Assembly: GCF_003289625.1 (NCBI RefSeq)
Contig: NZ_QMBN01000002.1
Location: 116,241 to 180,240, forward strand
Origin: Microbacterium sp. SMR1
Lineage (GTDB): Bacteria > Actinomycetota > Actinomycetes > Actinomycetales > Microbacteriaceae
Direction: 5' to 3'
Length of the DNA stretch: 64,000 nt
Numbering within the stretch: the stretch's first letter is position 1; each line of letters opens with the position of its first letter. The position numbers were made by a program, and so were the translations under genes. The notes below the pieces were generated by a model. That model worked only from the letters and a program-made list of their open reading frames with translations. It had not been told where the DNA came from and made no database searches. This document shows, piece by piece, positions 33,443 through 42,034 of this stretch.

Positions 33443-35394
33443 GAGCGCTCCTCCCAGCAGACGCGGAATCCGGTCGAGGGCAACGCGTCCTGTCCGAGCC
33501 CCGGCAGCAGCAGTTTGGCCGCGAATTCCGGCGACCGTACACCGCCGTCGAAGTACCAGTCCGACCCCTCGCTGCGGTGGGCGCTGCCGCCCTTCAGCAT
33601 CACGAACCGGGTGCGGCCGTCGGAGTGCTCCGACTCCGTCCAGTTCCACACCTCCGGCGCGCGTCGGCGGAACGACGGAAGGGATGCCGCGAGCTGCCAC
33701 TCGTCTTCGGTGGGGAGCCGCCCGCCCACCCATGCGGCGTACTCCCGAGCCCGCGCGAAGGTCACATCGGTCGCCGGGCGCTCGGGGTCACGGGTATCCG
33801 CGTCTTCACCGATCGCGTCGAGGAACCGCGCGTATTCGGCCTCGGTCACCTCGGCCGCGCCGACGCGCACCGGATGCCGCACCTCGACGACGCGTTCGAG
33901 TGTGCGCTGGTCGTGCAGGCGAGGCGGCAGCGGCTTCCACTCGTCGACGTAGGGTGCGCCCTCGTACATCCCGGTCTCGCGGGCGCGGAAACGCACCGTC
34001 AGCGTGTGCGTTCCCGGTGCCACCGTGACGGTCGGTTCCTCCTCATCCGCCGCAGCGTCTCGCACGGGCCCGGTCCATGCCGGAGCGGTGAGGCGCCGCG
34101 CTCGGCGGTGCGGGAACGACACGTCCGTCACCGGCGGCTCATCGCGCAGCGCGGCTTTCACCTCGGCGACGACTGGCGGTACAGGGCTACCCGCGGCATC
34201 CCCGGTCAGCCGCACGACGGCGGCGACCCCACCGGCCGGCACCGTCACCGACGACACCTCATCGCCGGGCTCATGCAGCGGAACGTATCGACCGCCGGGC
34301 TCGAGCTCGAACTGGACATCGGACCCCGACGTGTTGACGAGGCACAGCAGGGTCACGCCGTCGAGTTCGAACGCCGACCCGAAGACCGGTGCATCGTGCA
34401 CCGCGAGCGGCGTCCACTCCCCCTCGATGAGCCAGCGGTGCATGCCGCGCTGCACGGGCAGCATCCGCCGCAGGGTCGCGGCGTCGCGGTCGTTCCAGCC
34501 GACCCAGACGCCGAAGACGACCTCCCACACCATCACCCCGACGCCGTTGAGCCATGCCGAGCGCAGCTCTTCTGCGTGGTCGCGGTGCCACCGGCGGATG
34601 TGGTGCTGCATGTGTCGGCGCTCGAACCACCGGGCGCGCAGCACGCCGGGCACCTCCGAGTCGGCGAACCACTGGGCCCACGACAGGGTGTGGTCGGCGA
34701 TGCGCTCGGTCGCGAGCTTCGACTCGCCCTCGAGTCCGATGCCCGGGCGTGCGGCATCCAGGGCCGCGACGAGATCGGGATCGGCCTTCCGCAGCGTGTC
34801 GAGGAAGACGCCGTCTGCCCCGAGGCGCCGCACCGTGGCGGCCAGCTCGGTGGCGTCGTCTGCCGAGCGTCGCGTGCCGACATCCCACGGGTTGTAGTCG
34901 ACGAACACGGCGACACCGGCGGCGCGCAGAGCCTCGGCGGCTTCGACGAGCCCCGGAACCGCGTAGAAGTCCCACTGGTTGCGGCCGTCGATGCCGATGA
35001 CGGGGTAGGCGTGCCACAGCACGATCCCGTCGAGACCGCCGAACCGGCGCTGCGCGTCGGCGAGGAAGCGTTCCGGCGTGAAGCGCTGCTCGTCGAAGTC
35101 GAAGAACAGCTCGTCCCAGAGCCATACCTGGGCGACGGTGAAGCACCGGCTCGCCCACGCGGACTCGGCCTGTTCGTAGCGGGTCGGCACGCCGTGCCGT
35201 TCGCGAGCGCCTTCGCGCCACACCGTCAGCTGGGCACGCCACGCACCGAGGTCGGCCGGATCCGTCGGCGCGACGAAGATCTTCGCGTCATCGAGCACCG
35301 TCGCTGCCTCGCCCGAGCGCACGTCGGCGTCGAGCGGCACCGGCGTCGGGCGATCGATCTCGCGCGGGACCAGGGGATCGAATCCACCGCTCAC
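33439..35394 (-). CDS. TIM-barrel glycosidase-like protein fused to an FGE/SUMF1-type domain
   Basis: This 651-residue protein has no signal peptide. Residues about 60-370 look like a glycosidase-type TIM barrel: DGIVLWHAYPVIGIDGRNQWDFY, VAVFVDYNPWDVG and LGADGVFLDTLRKAD (acidic residues at strand ends), then GLEGESK. A beta-rich middle domain follows (about 375-510). Residues about 530-650 carry the formylglycine-generating enzyme/sulfatase-modifying fold: PVRVGAAEVTEAEYARFLDAI, AREYAAWVGGRLPTEDEWQLAAS, VWNWTESE, MLKGGSAH and STGFRVCWEE. The FGE copper-binding Cys pair is not evident, so the domain is probably not a sulfatase activator. GTG start, GTGA overlaps at both ends. Substrate unknown; probably cleaves or binds the imported glycoside. 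Confidence 0.7.
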   Translation of the reverse strand: MSGGFDPLVPREIDRPTPVPLDADVRSGEAATVLDDAKIFVAPTDPADLGAWRAQLTVWREGARERHGVPTRYEQAESAWASRCFTVAQVWLWDELFFDFDEQRFTPERFLADAQRRFGGLDGIVLWHAYPVIGIDGRNQWDFYAVPGLVEAAEALRAAGVAVFVDYNPWDVGTRRSADDATELAATVRRLGADGVFLDTLRKADPDLVAALDAARPGIGLEGESKLATERIADHTLSWAQWFADSEVPGVLRARWFERRHMQHHIRRWHRDHAEELRSAWLNGVGVMVWEVVFGVWVGWNDRDAATLRRMLPVQRGMHRWLIEGEWTPLAVHDAPVFGSAFELDGVTLLCLVNTSGSDVQFELEPGGRYVPLHEPGDEVSSVTVPAGGVAAVVRLTGDAAGSPVPPVVAEVKAALRDEPPVTDVSFPHRRARRLTAPAWTGPVRDAAADEEEPTVTVAPGTHTLTVRFRARETGMYEGAPYVDEWKPLPPRLHDQRTLERVVEVRHPVRVGAAEVTEAEYARFLDAIGEDADTRDPERPATDVTFARAREYAAWVGGRLPTEDEWQLAASLPSFRRRAPEVWNWTESEHSDGRTRFVMLKGGSAHRSEGSDWYFDGGVRSPEFAAKLLLPGLGQDALPSTGFRVCWEERS

Positions 35395-36323
35395 GGTCGG
35401 TTCTCCTTCCGGAAGGCGGCGACCTCATCGCTCGTGGGCACCGCGTCCTGCGCACCGGGGCGCGTGACGGCAAGAGCGGATGCCGCAGCACCGGCGCGCG
35501 CGGCATCCGCGAGCAGATCGAGACCGACGGCGTCGGGGCGGCGTCCGGAGGCGGCGAGCGCCGCGGCCAGCACACCGCAGAAGGTATCGCCAGCGCCCGT
35601 CGTGTCGACCGGCGTCACGACATGGGCGGGCACCGCGGTGCGCTCGTCACCGCAGACGACCAGGCATCCGCGAGACCCGAGTGTGACGACGAGTCCGCGC
35701 ACCGTACGGGCGAGCTCGGCGACGGCCTCGTCGAGGTCTTCGACGCCCGCCGCTTCGAGTGCCTCGTGCTCGTTCACGATCAGCACGTCGGTCGCCGCGA
35801 GCAGCGCGTCGCGGGCGGAGGCGAAGGGTGCGGACGGCGCCGCGTTCAGCACGTGCCACGCGCCCTCACCCCGGGCCGCGGCGGCGTCGCGCACCAGGGC
35901 CACGGGGATCTCGAGCTGAGTGAGCAGAACCGACGCCGATGCGACCACCGCCCGCTGCGCGTCGGTGAGGGAGTCGCGCGCGGCATTGGCCCCGGCGGCG
36001 ACGACGATCGCGTTCTCACCCGACGCGTCGACCGAGATGAGCGCTGTTCCGGTCACCTCGTCGACCTGCACCACACCCGAGACGTCGATGCCGTCGGCCT
36101 CGAGCGCCGCGCGCAACGCCGCGCCCGCGGCATCCGTTCCCACCGCGCCCACGAAGGCGACCTCCGCTCCCCCGGCACGCCGGGCGGCAACGGCCTGATT
36201 GGCCCCCTTCCCCCCGCCGGTGCGGACGAGCGACGACGCGAGCAGCGTCTCGCCGGGAGCGGGGATGCGGGCGACCCGGGCGACGACGTCCTGGTTGATG
36301 CTGCCGACGACGACGACGCTCAC
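35391..36323 (-). CDS. ribokinase-like PfkB family carbohydrate kinase
   Basis: This 310-residue PfkB-family kinase has VVVGSINQDVV at the start and GGKGANQAVAARRAGG (first signature, as in ribokinase). It also has GALISVD-type TGTALISVDASGENAIVVAAGAN, the glycine/asparagine NEHEA motif, and DTTGAGDTFCGVLAAALA (second signature with the catalytic Asp). The close fit to ribokinase rather than fructokinase suggests D-ribose or a related pentose as substrate. GTG start overlapping the upstream ADP-ribosylglycohydrolase-family stop. In this operon it would phosphorylate ribose released by those hydrolases. Confidence 0.9.
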   Translation of the reverse strand: MSVVVVGSINQDVVARVARIPAPGETLLASSLVRTGGGKGANQAVAARRAGGAEVAFVGAVGTDAAGAALRAALEADGIDVSGVVQVDEVTGTALISVDASGENAIVVAAGANAARDSLTDAQRAVVASASVLLTQLEIPVALVRDAAAARGEGAWHVLNAAPSAPFASARDALLAATDVLIVNEHEALEAAGVEDLDEAVAELARTVRGLVVTLGSRGCLVVCGDERTAVPAHVVTPVDTTGAGDTFCGVLAAALAASGRRPDAVGLDLLADAARAGAAASALAVTRPGAQDAVPTSDEVAAFRKENRP

Positions 36324-37687
36324 GAGCTTCCCTCCGCGAGGGCGACCGTCCGCTCGGCGAGCTCGCGGATCGACCGCTGCGGACCGCCGGGCATCGAGGT
36401 CGCGATGCTGTCGTTCAGGGGCGCGGTCCACGCGGGCCCGATGCCGTCGGCACCGACGAGGCCGCCGACCACCGAGCCGACCGTGGCACCGACCGAGTCG
36501 GTGTCCCAGCCACCGGCGACGGCGAGCGCGACGGCGGCGCCGTAGTCGCGACCGTGGGCCTGCAGCGCGCACGCGGTGAGCGCGGCGTTGTTCAGCGTGT
36601 GCACCCAGTGCATCCCGGCGAACTCAGCGTGCAGGGCGTCGAGCGCACCCGCCGTCGTGAGCTCGCCCGCGGCAAGCGCCCGACCGGTCTCACGGCCGAA
36701 CCGCACGGCCGCGGCCAGGCGGGATGCGGGCGGCACGACGGTGTCGGCGGCATCCAGCACGGCATCCATCGAGTCGGCGACGAGGGATGCCGCGCAGAGG
36801 GCGGCCGCCCACATGGCGCCGTACAGGCCGTTGCGGGTGTGGCTGAGCCGCGCGTCGATCCACGCCGAGTGCGCCGCGGCCCGGACATCGCCGGGGTGCG
36901 CCCACCCGTGCACGTCGGCGCGGATGAGGGCACCGATCCACTCGCGGAACGGGTTGCGGTGGGTCGCGGTCTCGGGCACCGGCCGCGCGTCGAGGATGTT
37001 GCGGTACGCGGCGCGTTCCGCGGTGAACACCCGACCCGCCGGCAGGGCCGCGAGCCAGGCCTCGGCGACGTGGTCGGTCGTCAGATCGAAGCCGTGCTGT
37101 TCGAGCAGATCGAGGGCGAGGATCGGGAAGTTCAGGTCGTCGTCCTCCGGCATCCCCGCGATGTTCTCCACGAGCGAGGTCGGCGCGGACCGGCGGTTCC
37201 ACGGCCAGCGCTCGGCCACGTCCGTGGGCAGACCGCGCGCGGTGAAGTAGCCGCGGATCGGCCAGTTTCCGGTGGCGCGGGCGATCTGCTCGATGCCTTC
37301 GCGCGGGATCTTCTCGACCGGCTTGCCGAGCAGGCACCCGGCCGACCGCCCCAGCCACGCGCCGTGCACGCGGTCGAACGCTGCGTCGCCGACGCTCGGC
37401 TCGGGCTGTGCGGGAAGCAGCGCCGCGATCGCATCCCACTCGTCGGGCTCGTCCGCGCTCGGGCGCTGCAGCCCCTGCAGCCGATCGAGCACGCGACGCG
37501 CCTCCGCGCGCAGTTCGGGCGAAGCCGGCGTCGCGCTGGCCCCGGAAGGCGCGAGGATGGTCGCTCCGCCTGCCTCGCCCCACGCCCGTTCGATCGCCGA
37601 CAGTTCGTCGTCGGGCACCCCCTGCTCGCGCAGGGCGACGAGCTCGGCGGGGACGAGGTCTTCGGGCTGAGCCCAGGTCAGTCTCAC
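36320..37687 (-). CDS. ADP-ribosylglycohydrolase family protein (long form)
   Basis: This 455-residue protein has an N-terminal extension of about 110 residues that is not part of the catalytic fold and contains a short coiled or helical stretch. The ARH domain begins at VHGAWLGRSAGCLLGKPVE. Metal-binding motifs are EDDDLNFPILALDLLE (in place of the usual TDDT) and GWDTDSVGATVGSVVGGLVGA. In this family two magnesium ions position a ribose N- or O-glycosidic bond for hydrolysis. GTG start with GTGA overlap to the paralogue upstream, and again with the kinase gene downstream. It probably removes ribose from an imported conjugate rather than from protein. Confidence 0.85.
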   Translation of the reverse strand: MRLTWAQPEDLVPAELVALREQGVPDDELSAIERAWGEAGGATILAPSGASATPASPELRAEARRVLDRLQGLQRPSADEPDEWDAIAALLPAQPEPSVGDAAFDRVHGAWLGRSAGCLLGKPVEKIPREGIEQIARATGNWPIRGYFTARGLPTDVAERWPWNRRSAPTSLVENIAGMPEDDDLNFPILALDLLEQHGFDLTTDHVAEAWLAALPAGRVFTAERAAYRNILDARPVPETATHRNPFREWIGALIRADVHGWAHPGDVRAAAHSAWIDARLSHTRNGLYGAMWAAALCAASLVADSMDAVLDAADTVVPPASRLAAAVRFGRETGRALAAGELTTAGALDALHAEFAGMHWVHTLNNAALTACALQAHGRDYGAAVALAVAGGWDTDSVGATVGSVVGGLVGADGIGPAWTAPLNDSIATSMPGGPQRSIRELAERTVALAEGSS

Positions 37688-38853
37688 GCCCCGGCCCCCA
37701 CCGACAGCAGCGACGACAGCGATTCCGCGCGGGCGGCGGCGCGCTCGGCATCGGCGCGGGCGACGTCGCGCACGACCTCGACCATCGTCGTGACGACGCC
37801 ATCGAGGTCGAGGCGGCTCGCGGTCACGACCTCGTGGAGCCACTCCTCGGGAACGGCGGCGCTGCCGCGGAGGCCACCGCAGATCGCGCCGGCCATCGTG
37901 GCGATCGAGTCGGCGTCGCGGCCGTAGTTCACCGCATCCAGGACGGCAGCACGCAGGTCGCCGTCGTGAGCGACGACGAAGCCGAGCGCGACGGGAAGCT
38001 CTTCGATGGCCTTCGTCCGCGAGGGAAGACGCGCGTCCATGGCCGGCGACCGGTATGCCTCGCCCACGGTGTCGAAGGGCCGCACCGCTTCGCGGACGAC
38101 GCGACCGAGCTCGCGCGGATCGTCCGACCCGCCAGCGGCACGGAAGGCATCGACGGCCTCGAACACGGCGCGGATGGCGGCGGCGGTGCCGTCGTGCGCG
38201 ACATCCAGCACCGCACGTCGAACGTCGTCGACCGTCGCTCCGGGAGTGGCGGATGCCGCGACCGCGGCGGCGAACACGCCGGCGGCCTCGCGACCGTACG
38301 ACCACTGGTGGGCACCGGCGATGTCGATGGCTTCGGCATAGGCGCCGCGCGGGTCGCCGATGTGCACGAGGCCGACGGGCGCCATGTACATCGTCGCGCC
38401 GCAGTTGACGACGTTTCCGACGCCCGCCTCACGAGGGTCGGCGTGGCCGTAGTGCAGCTTCATGACGAGCCACTTCTCGGCGAGGAAGACGCGCTGCAGG
38501 ATGAGCGCTTCGTCTTCGAGCTCGGGGATCCAGCGGCGCTCGCCCATCATGAGGGGCACGAGATCGCTCGCGACGTCGTAGGCGTCGAGGTGCCGGCGCT
38601 GCTTGGCGTACACCTCGATGAGCGCGTGGGTCATGAGGGTGTCGTCCGTGACGTGACCGTCGCCCTTGTGGTACGGCGCGATGGGGCGAGCCGTGCGCCA
38701 GTCGGGCAGGAAAGGACCGACGATCCCCTCGACACGTCCGCCGTGGCGCTCCTCGATCTGCTCGGGGGTCCAGCCCTCCGTCGCACCGCCGAGCGCATCG
38801 CCCACGGCGGCTCCCGCCAGTACTGCTGCCACCCGATCGTGCAACACGTCCAT
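37684..38853 (-). CDS. ADP-ribosylglycohydrolase family protein
   Basis: This 389-residue protein has a typical ARH-fold layout: AVLAGAAVGDALGGATEGW near the N-terminus, VTDDTLMTHALIEVY (metal-binding TDDT) and VNYGRDADSIATMAGAICGGLRGSAAVP (second metal site) toward the C-terminus. The intact metal ligands suggest an active hydrolase. It lies 67 bases after the binding-protein gene and overlaps the longer paralogue by GTGA. A pair of such hydrolases with a sugar importer and a ribokinase points to use of ribosylated small molecules as carbon source; substrate unknown. Confidence 0.9.
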   Translation of the reverse strand: MDVLHDRVAAVLAGAAVGDALGGATEGWTPEQIEERHGGRVEGIVGPFLPDWRTARPIAPYHKGDGHVTDDTLMTHALIEVYAKQRRHLDAYDVASDLVPLMMGERRWIPELEDEALILQRVFLAEKWLVMKLHYGHADPREAGVGNVVNCGATMYMAPVGLVHIGDPRGAYAEAIDIAGAHQWSYGREAAGVFAAAVAASATPGATVDDVRRAVLDVAHDGTAAAIRAVFEAVDAFRAAGGSDDPRELGRVVREAVRPFDTVGEAYRSPAMDARLPSRTKAIEELPVALGFVVAHDGDLRAAVLDAVNYGRDADSIATMAGAICGGLRGSAAVPEEWLHEVVTASRLDLDGVVTTMVEVVRDVARADAERAAARAESLSSLLSVGAGA

Positions 38854-38920
38854 TACGTCCCTCTCTTCGTTCGAGCGTGTGAGGCGGGGGCGGATCGGAT
38901 CGACCCGCCCCCGCGGATCG

Positions 38921-40210
38921 TCATCCGGCGACGTCGGCCCAGCCGTCGCTGAGCTGCGCGGCGAGCTGGTCGCGGTCGATCTGGTTCGCCAGGTACTGCT
39001 GGAACGCCGGCGTCGCGATCGTGTCCTTCCACTCGGTGTACTTCGACACCTTCAGGAACGGCGGACCTTCCAGGCCCTCGCCCGACGCGAGCACCTGCTT
39101 CCACGCGGCGTCGTCGCCGGCGAGCTCGGCAACCTGCGTGCGGGCGGCACCCGACGAGGGGATGAGCGCGTCGGCGTAGGCGATCTTCGCGAGGTTCTCG
39201 CCGTCCATGAAGAAGTTCAGGAACTCCGCCGACTCCTCCACGTGCTCCGAGTCGATGTTCACCGAGTACGTCTGCGGGTTCGCGGCCTGAATGGCGCCAG
39301 CCGATCCTTCGAGCGGCGGAAGCGCGACCCAGTTGAGGCCCTCGGGAGCATCCGCGGCGATGTTCGTCGCCTGGAACGAGCCCTGCACCGTCAGCGCGAC
39401 CTTGCCGCCATAGAACGACGGGAGCACGTCCGAGCCCGACTGCGTGAGCGAGGTCGGGTCGATCGACCGGTCGGTGTAGGCCATCTCGTGGATGCGCTCG
39501 GGCACGGCGAGCTCGTCGTCGCCCACCTCGATCGTCACGTCGTCGCCCTCGCCGTCGAAGTAGCCGCCGTCGAAGCCCATCGACAGGCTCATCATCGTCG
39601 CGGTGGGCGAACCGAGACCCCAGCCGAGGCCGTAGTGGTCTGCCGTGGTCGTCGCTCTCGCGATCTCCTGGAGCTGATCCCACGTCATCGTGTCGCCCGT
39701 GGGCACCTCGACGCCGGCCTCGGCCAGCAGATCGGCGTTCGCGAACGCCATGTACGACTGCAGGGTCGAGGGGTACGCGACGATCTGCCCGTCGTGGGTC
39801 ACCGACTCCCAGATGCCGTCGGAGATGTCCGACTTCAGCTCGGGGTCGATGAGGTCGGTCAGGTCGGCGAGGTAGCCGTCGGCCGCGAACGACACGATCG
39901 AGCTCGCCTCGAAGTGGATGATGTCGGGCGCGGTGCCGCCCGAGAACTGGGTGATCAGCTTGTCGTAGGTGCCATCCCACCCGGCCTGGATGATCTTGAC
40001 CTGGACGTCGTCGTGCTCGGCGTTCCAAGCGTCGACGATCTCGCTGATGGCTGCCTGGGTCGCGGGCTGGTCCGACAGCGACTGGAACTGGAGGGTGACG
40101 ACGTCGCCGTCTCCCCCGCTGCTGTTCGCGCTGCCCTGCTGACATCCTGCAAGCGTGATGGCTGCGATGCCCACGAATGCGACGGCGCCGATGCCGCGGA
40201 TTCTTCTCAT
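38921..40210 (-). CDS. sugar ABC transporter substrate-binding lipoprotein
   Basis: This 429-residue CUT1-type binding protein has a lipoprotein signal ending ITLAGC (lipidated Cys at residue 23). The mature protein has VVTLQFQSLSDQPATQAAISEIVDAWNAEH, GGTAPDIIHFEASSI and YPSTLQSYMAFANADLL. The start at MRRIRG is chosen because it begins the signal peptide and has AAAGG upstream; a longer form would add 20 unlike residues. It lies 43 bases after the MalG-like gene. It delivers the ligand to the permeases and so defines operon specificity. Confidence 0.93.
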   Translation of the reverse strand: MRRIRGIGAVAFVGIAAITLAGCQQGSANSSGGDGDVVTLQFQSLSDQPATQAAISEIVDAWNAEHDDVQVKIIQAGWDGTYDKLITQFSGGTAPDIIHFEASSIVSFAADGYLADLTDLIDPELKSDISDGIWESVTHDGQIVAYPSTLQSYMAFANADLLAEAGVEVPTGDTMTWDQLQEIARATTTADHYGLGWGLGSPTATMMSLSMGFDGGYFDGEGDDVTIEVGDDELAVPERIHEMAYTDRSIDPTSLTQSGSDVLPSFYGGKVALTVQGSFQATNIAADAPEGLNWVALPPLEGSAGAIQAANPQTYSVNIDSEHVEESAEFLNFFMDGENLAKIAYADALIPSSGAARTQVAELAGDDAAWKQVLASGEGLEGPPFLKVSKYTEWKDTIATPAFQQYLANQIDRDQLAAQLSDGWADVAG

Positions 40211-40253
40211 GGTGTGGCCTTTCTGGTTTTCGGGTTTCGTCGTCACGGGGAGG

Positions 40254-41093
40254 TCAGCCCTTGACGGCACCGGCGAGCATGCCGCCGGTGAGCTTCTTCT
40301 GCAGGATCCCGAAGATGATGAGCGACGGGATCGTGGCGAGGATGGCGCCGGCGGCCAGCGGCCCCAGCTGGGTCTGCCCCTCGGCGCCGAGGAACGAGCG
40401 CAACGCGATGGGCAGCGTGTACAGCTCCGGGCTCTGGATGAGCACGAGCGCGAGGAAGAACTCGTTCCAGGCCGAGACGAAGGTGAACATCGCCGTGGCG
40501 ACCAGGCCCGGCACCAGCAGCGGCAGGATCACGGTGCGGAGGATGGTGAACCGGCCGGCACCGTCCATCTCGGCGGCTTCCTCGAGCTCCGGCGGGATCG
40601 CCGCGACGTAGCCCTGCAGCATCCAGAGCGTGAACGGCATCGTGAAGGTGACGTAGACGAGGATGAGGCCGAACAGGGTGTCGTTCAGCTGCAGGCTCCG
40701 CAGCACGAGGAACAGCGGGATGATGATGAGGATCGTCGGGAACACCTGGCTGACGAGAATCCACACCGTGCCGGCCGCGCGCAGCCGGCCCTTCAACCGG
40801 GCGAGGGCGTAGGCCATCGGCATCGACAGCAGCACCGCGACGATCATCGTGACGATCGAGACGAGCACCGAGTTGCCGGCCGCGGTGATCAGATTCTGCC
40901 GCTCGAGTGCGGCGATGTAGTTGCCGAAGTCCCACTGCTGCGGGATGAGGTTCACAGCGAGCGAGTTGAGCTCTCGGGTCGACTTGAACGACGCCGACAG
41001 CAGCCAGAGCAGCGGAAAGCCCAGGAAGATCAGGTATCCCGCGAGCGCCAGGTACATCAGGACGGTCGCGTACAGGGGGCGCTTGGTGGTCAC
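40254..41093 (-). CDS. carbohydrate ABC transporter permease, MalG-like
   Basis: This 279-residue CUT1 permease has six predicted helices, with the EAA coupling loop ELEEAAEMDGAGRFTILRTVILPLLVPGL about 80 residues from the end, and a typical MalG start (YATVLMYLALAGYLIFLGFPLLWLLSASFKS). Its start codon overlaps the MalF-like stop (ATGA). As in the neighbouring system, no ATPase gene is present. Confidence 0.93.
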   Translation of the reverse strand: MTTKRPLYATVLMYLALAGYLIFLGFPLLWLLSASFKSTRELNSLAVNLIPQQWDFGNYIAALERQNLITAAGNSVLVSIVTMIVAVLLSMPMAYALARLKGRLRAAGTVWILVSQVFPTILIIIPLFLVLRSLQLNDTLFGLILVYVTFTMPFTLWMLQGYVAAIPPELEEAAEMDGAGRFTILRTVILPLLVPGLVATAMFTFVSAWNEFFLALVLIQSPELYTLPIALRSFLGAEGQTQLGPLAAGAILATIPSLIIFGILQKKLTGGMLAGAVKG

Positions 41094-42034
41094 TTGCGGG
41101 CCCCCTTGTTCTGCCGGAACTGGTTGATCAGGTACAGCGAAAGGATCACCAGGATCGCCACGACGAGGACGTTGCCCATCGCCGACGCGTACCCGATCTC
41201 GCGGTTGCGGAACGCCTCGAGGTAGGTGAACAGCGGCGGGATCATCGTGCGGCCGCCCGGGCCGCCCTCGGTCAGCACGTAGATGAGGCCGAACGAGTTG
41301 AACTGCCAGATGAAGTCGAGCGCGGTGACCGCGATGATCACGGGCCGCAGGGCGGGCAGCGTGACGTGCCAGAACCGGCGGGCGGCTCCCGCGCCATCGA
41401 CGGCCGCGGCCTCGTGCTGCTCGGGGGCGATCGACTGCATGCCCGCGAGAAGCAGAACGGTCGTCTGCGGGATGCCGGCCCAGACGCCGACGACGATCAC
41501 GGCCGGGAGGGCGGTCGAGAAGTCGCCGAGCCAGTTCACACCCGGGATGCCGAGCCAGCCGAGCACGCCGTTGAGCGGGCCCGAGTTGGGGTTGTAGATC
41601 ATGCGCCAGACGATCGCGATGACCACCGGCGGCATCGCCCAGGGGATGAGTGCGAGAACGCGGGTCAGGCCCTTCAGCCGCAGGTTGCTGTTGAGCAGCA
41701 GAGCAAGGCCCATCGCGCTCACCAGGGTGAGGAGGGCGACCGACCCCGCCCAGACGATGCCGATCCCGAACGACTGCCAGAACCGGCGATCACCGGCGAG
41801 CTCGATGAAGTTGTCGAGCCCGATGAACGAGATCTCGGCGTTGCGCGCGAGGGTGGCATCCGTGAATCCGAGGAGCACTCCGCTGACGAGCGGGATGACC
41901 GAGAAGATGATGATCGGCAGGAGCGCGGGGGCGACGAGGGCGATCGCCTCTTTGCGCTGAGCGCGGGCGCGCGGCCCGATCTGCCGGACGCGGGGTGGGC
42001 GCGAGGACGTCTTCGTCTCTGCGAGCGTGGTCAT
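41090..42034 (-). CDS. carbohydrate ABC transporter permease, MalF-like
   Basis: This 314-residue CUT1 permease has the N-terminal basic region and first helix (EAIALVAPALLPIIIFSVIPL) followed by five more helices. The EAA loop is EQHEAAAVDGAGAARRFWHVTLPALRPVI. It overlaps the LacI gene upstream (ATGA) and the MalG-like gene downstream, so regulator and transporter are translated together. It forms the import channel with the MalG-like protein. Confidence 0.93.
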   Translation of the reverse strand: MTTLAETKTSSRPPRVRQIGPRARAQRKEAIALVAPALLPIIIFSVIPLVSGVLLGFTDATLARNAEISFIGLDNFIELAGDRRFWQSFGIGIVWAGSVALLTLVSAMGLALLLNSNLRLKGLTRVLALIPWAMPPVVIAIVWRMIYNPNSGPLNGVLGWLGIPGVNWLGDFSTALPAVIVVGVWAGIPQTTVLLLAGMQSIAPEQHEAAAVDGAGAARRFWHVTLPALRPVIIAVTALDFIWQFNSFGLIYVLTEGGPGGRTMIPPLFTYLEAFRNREIGYASAMGNVLVVAILVILSLYLINQFRQNKGARK

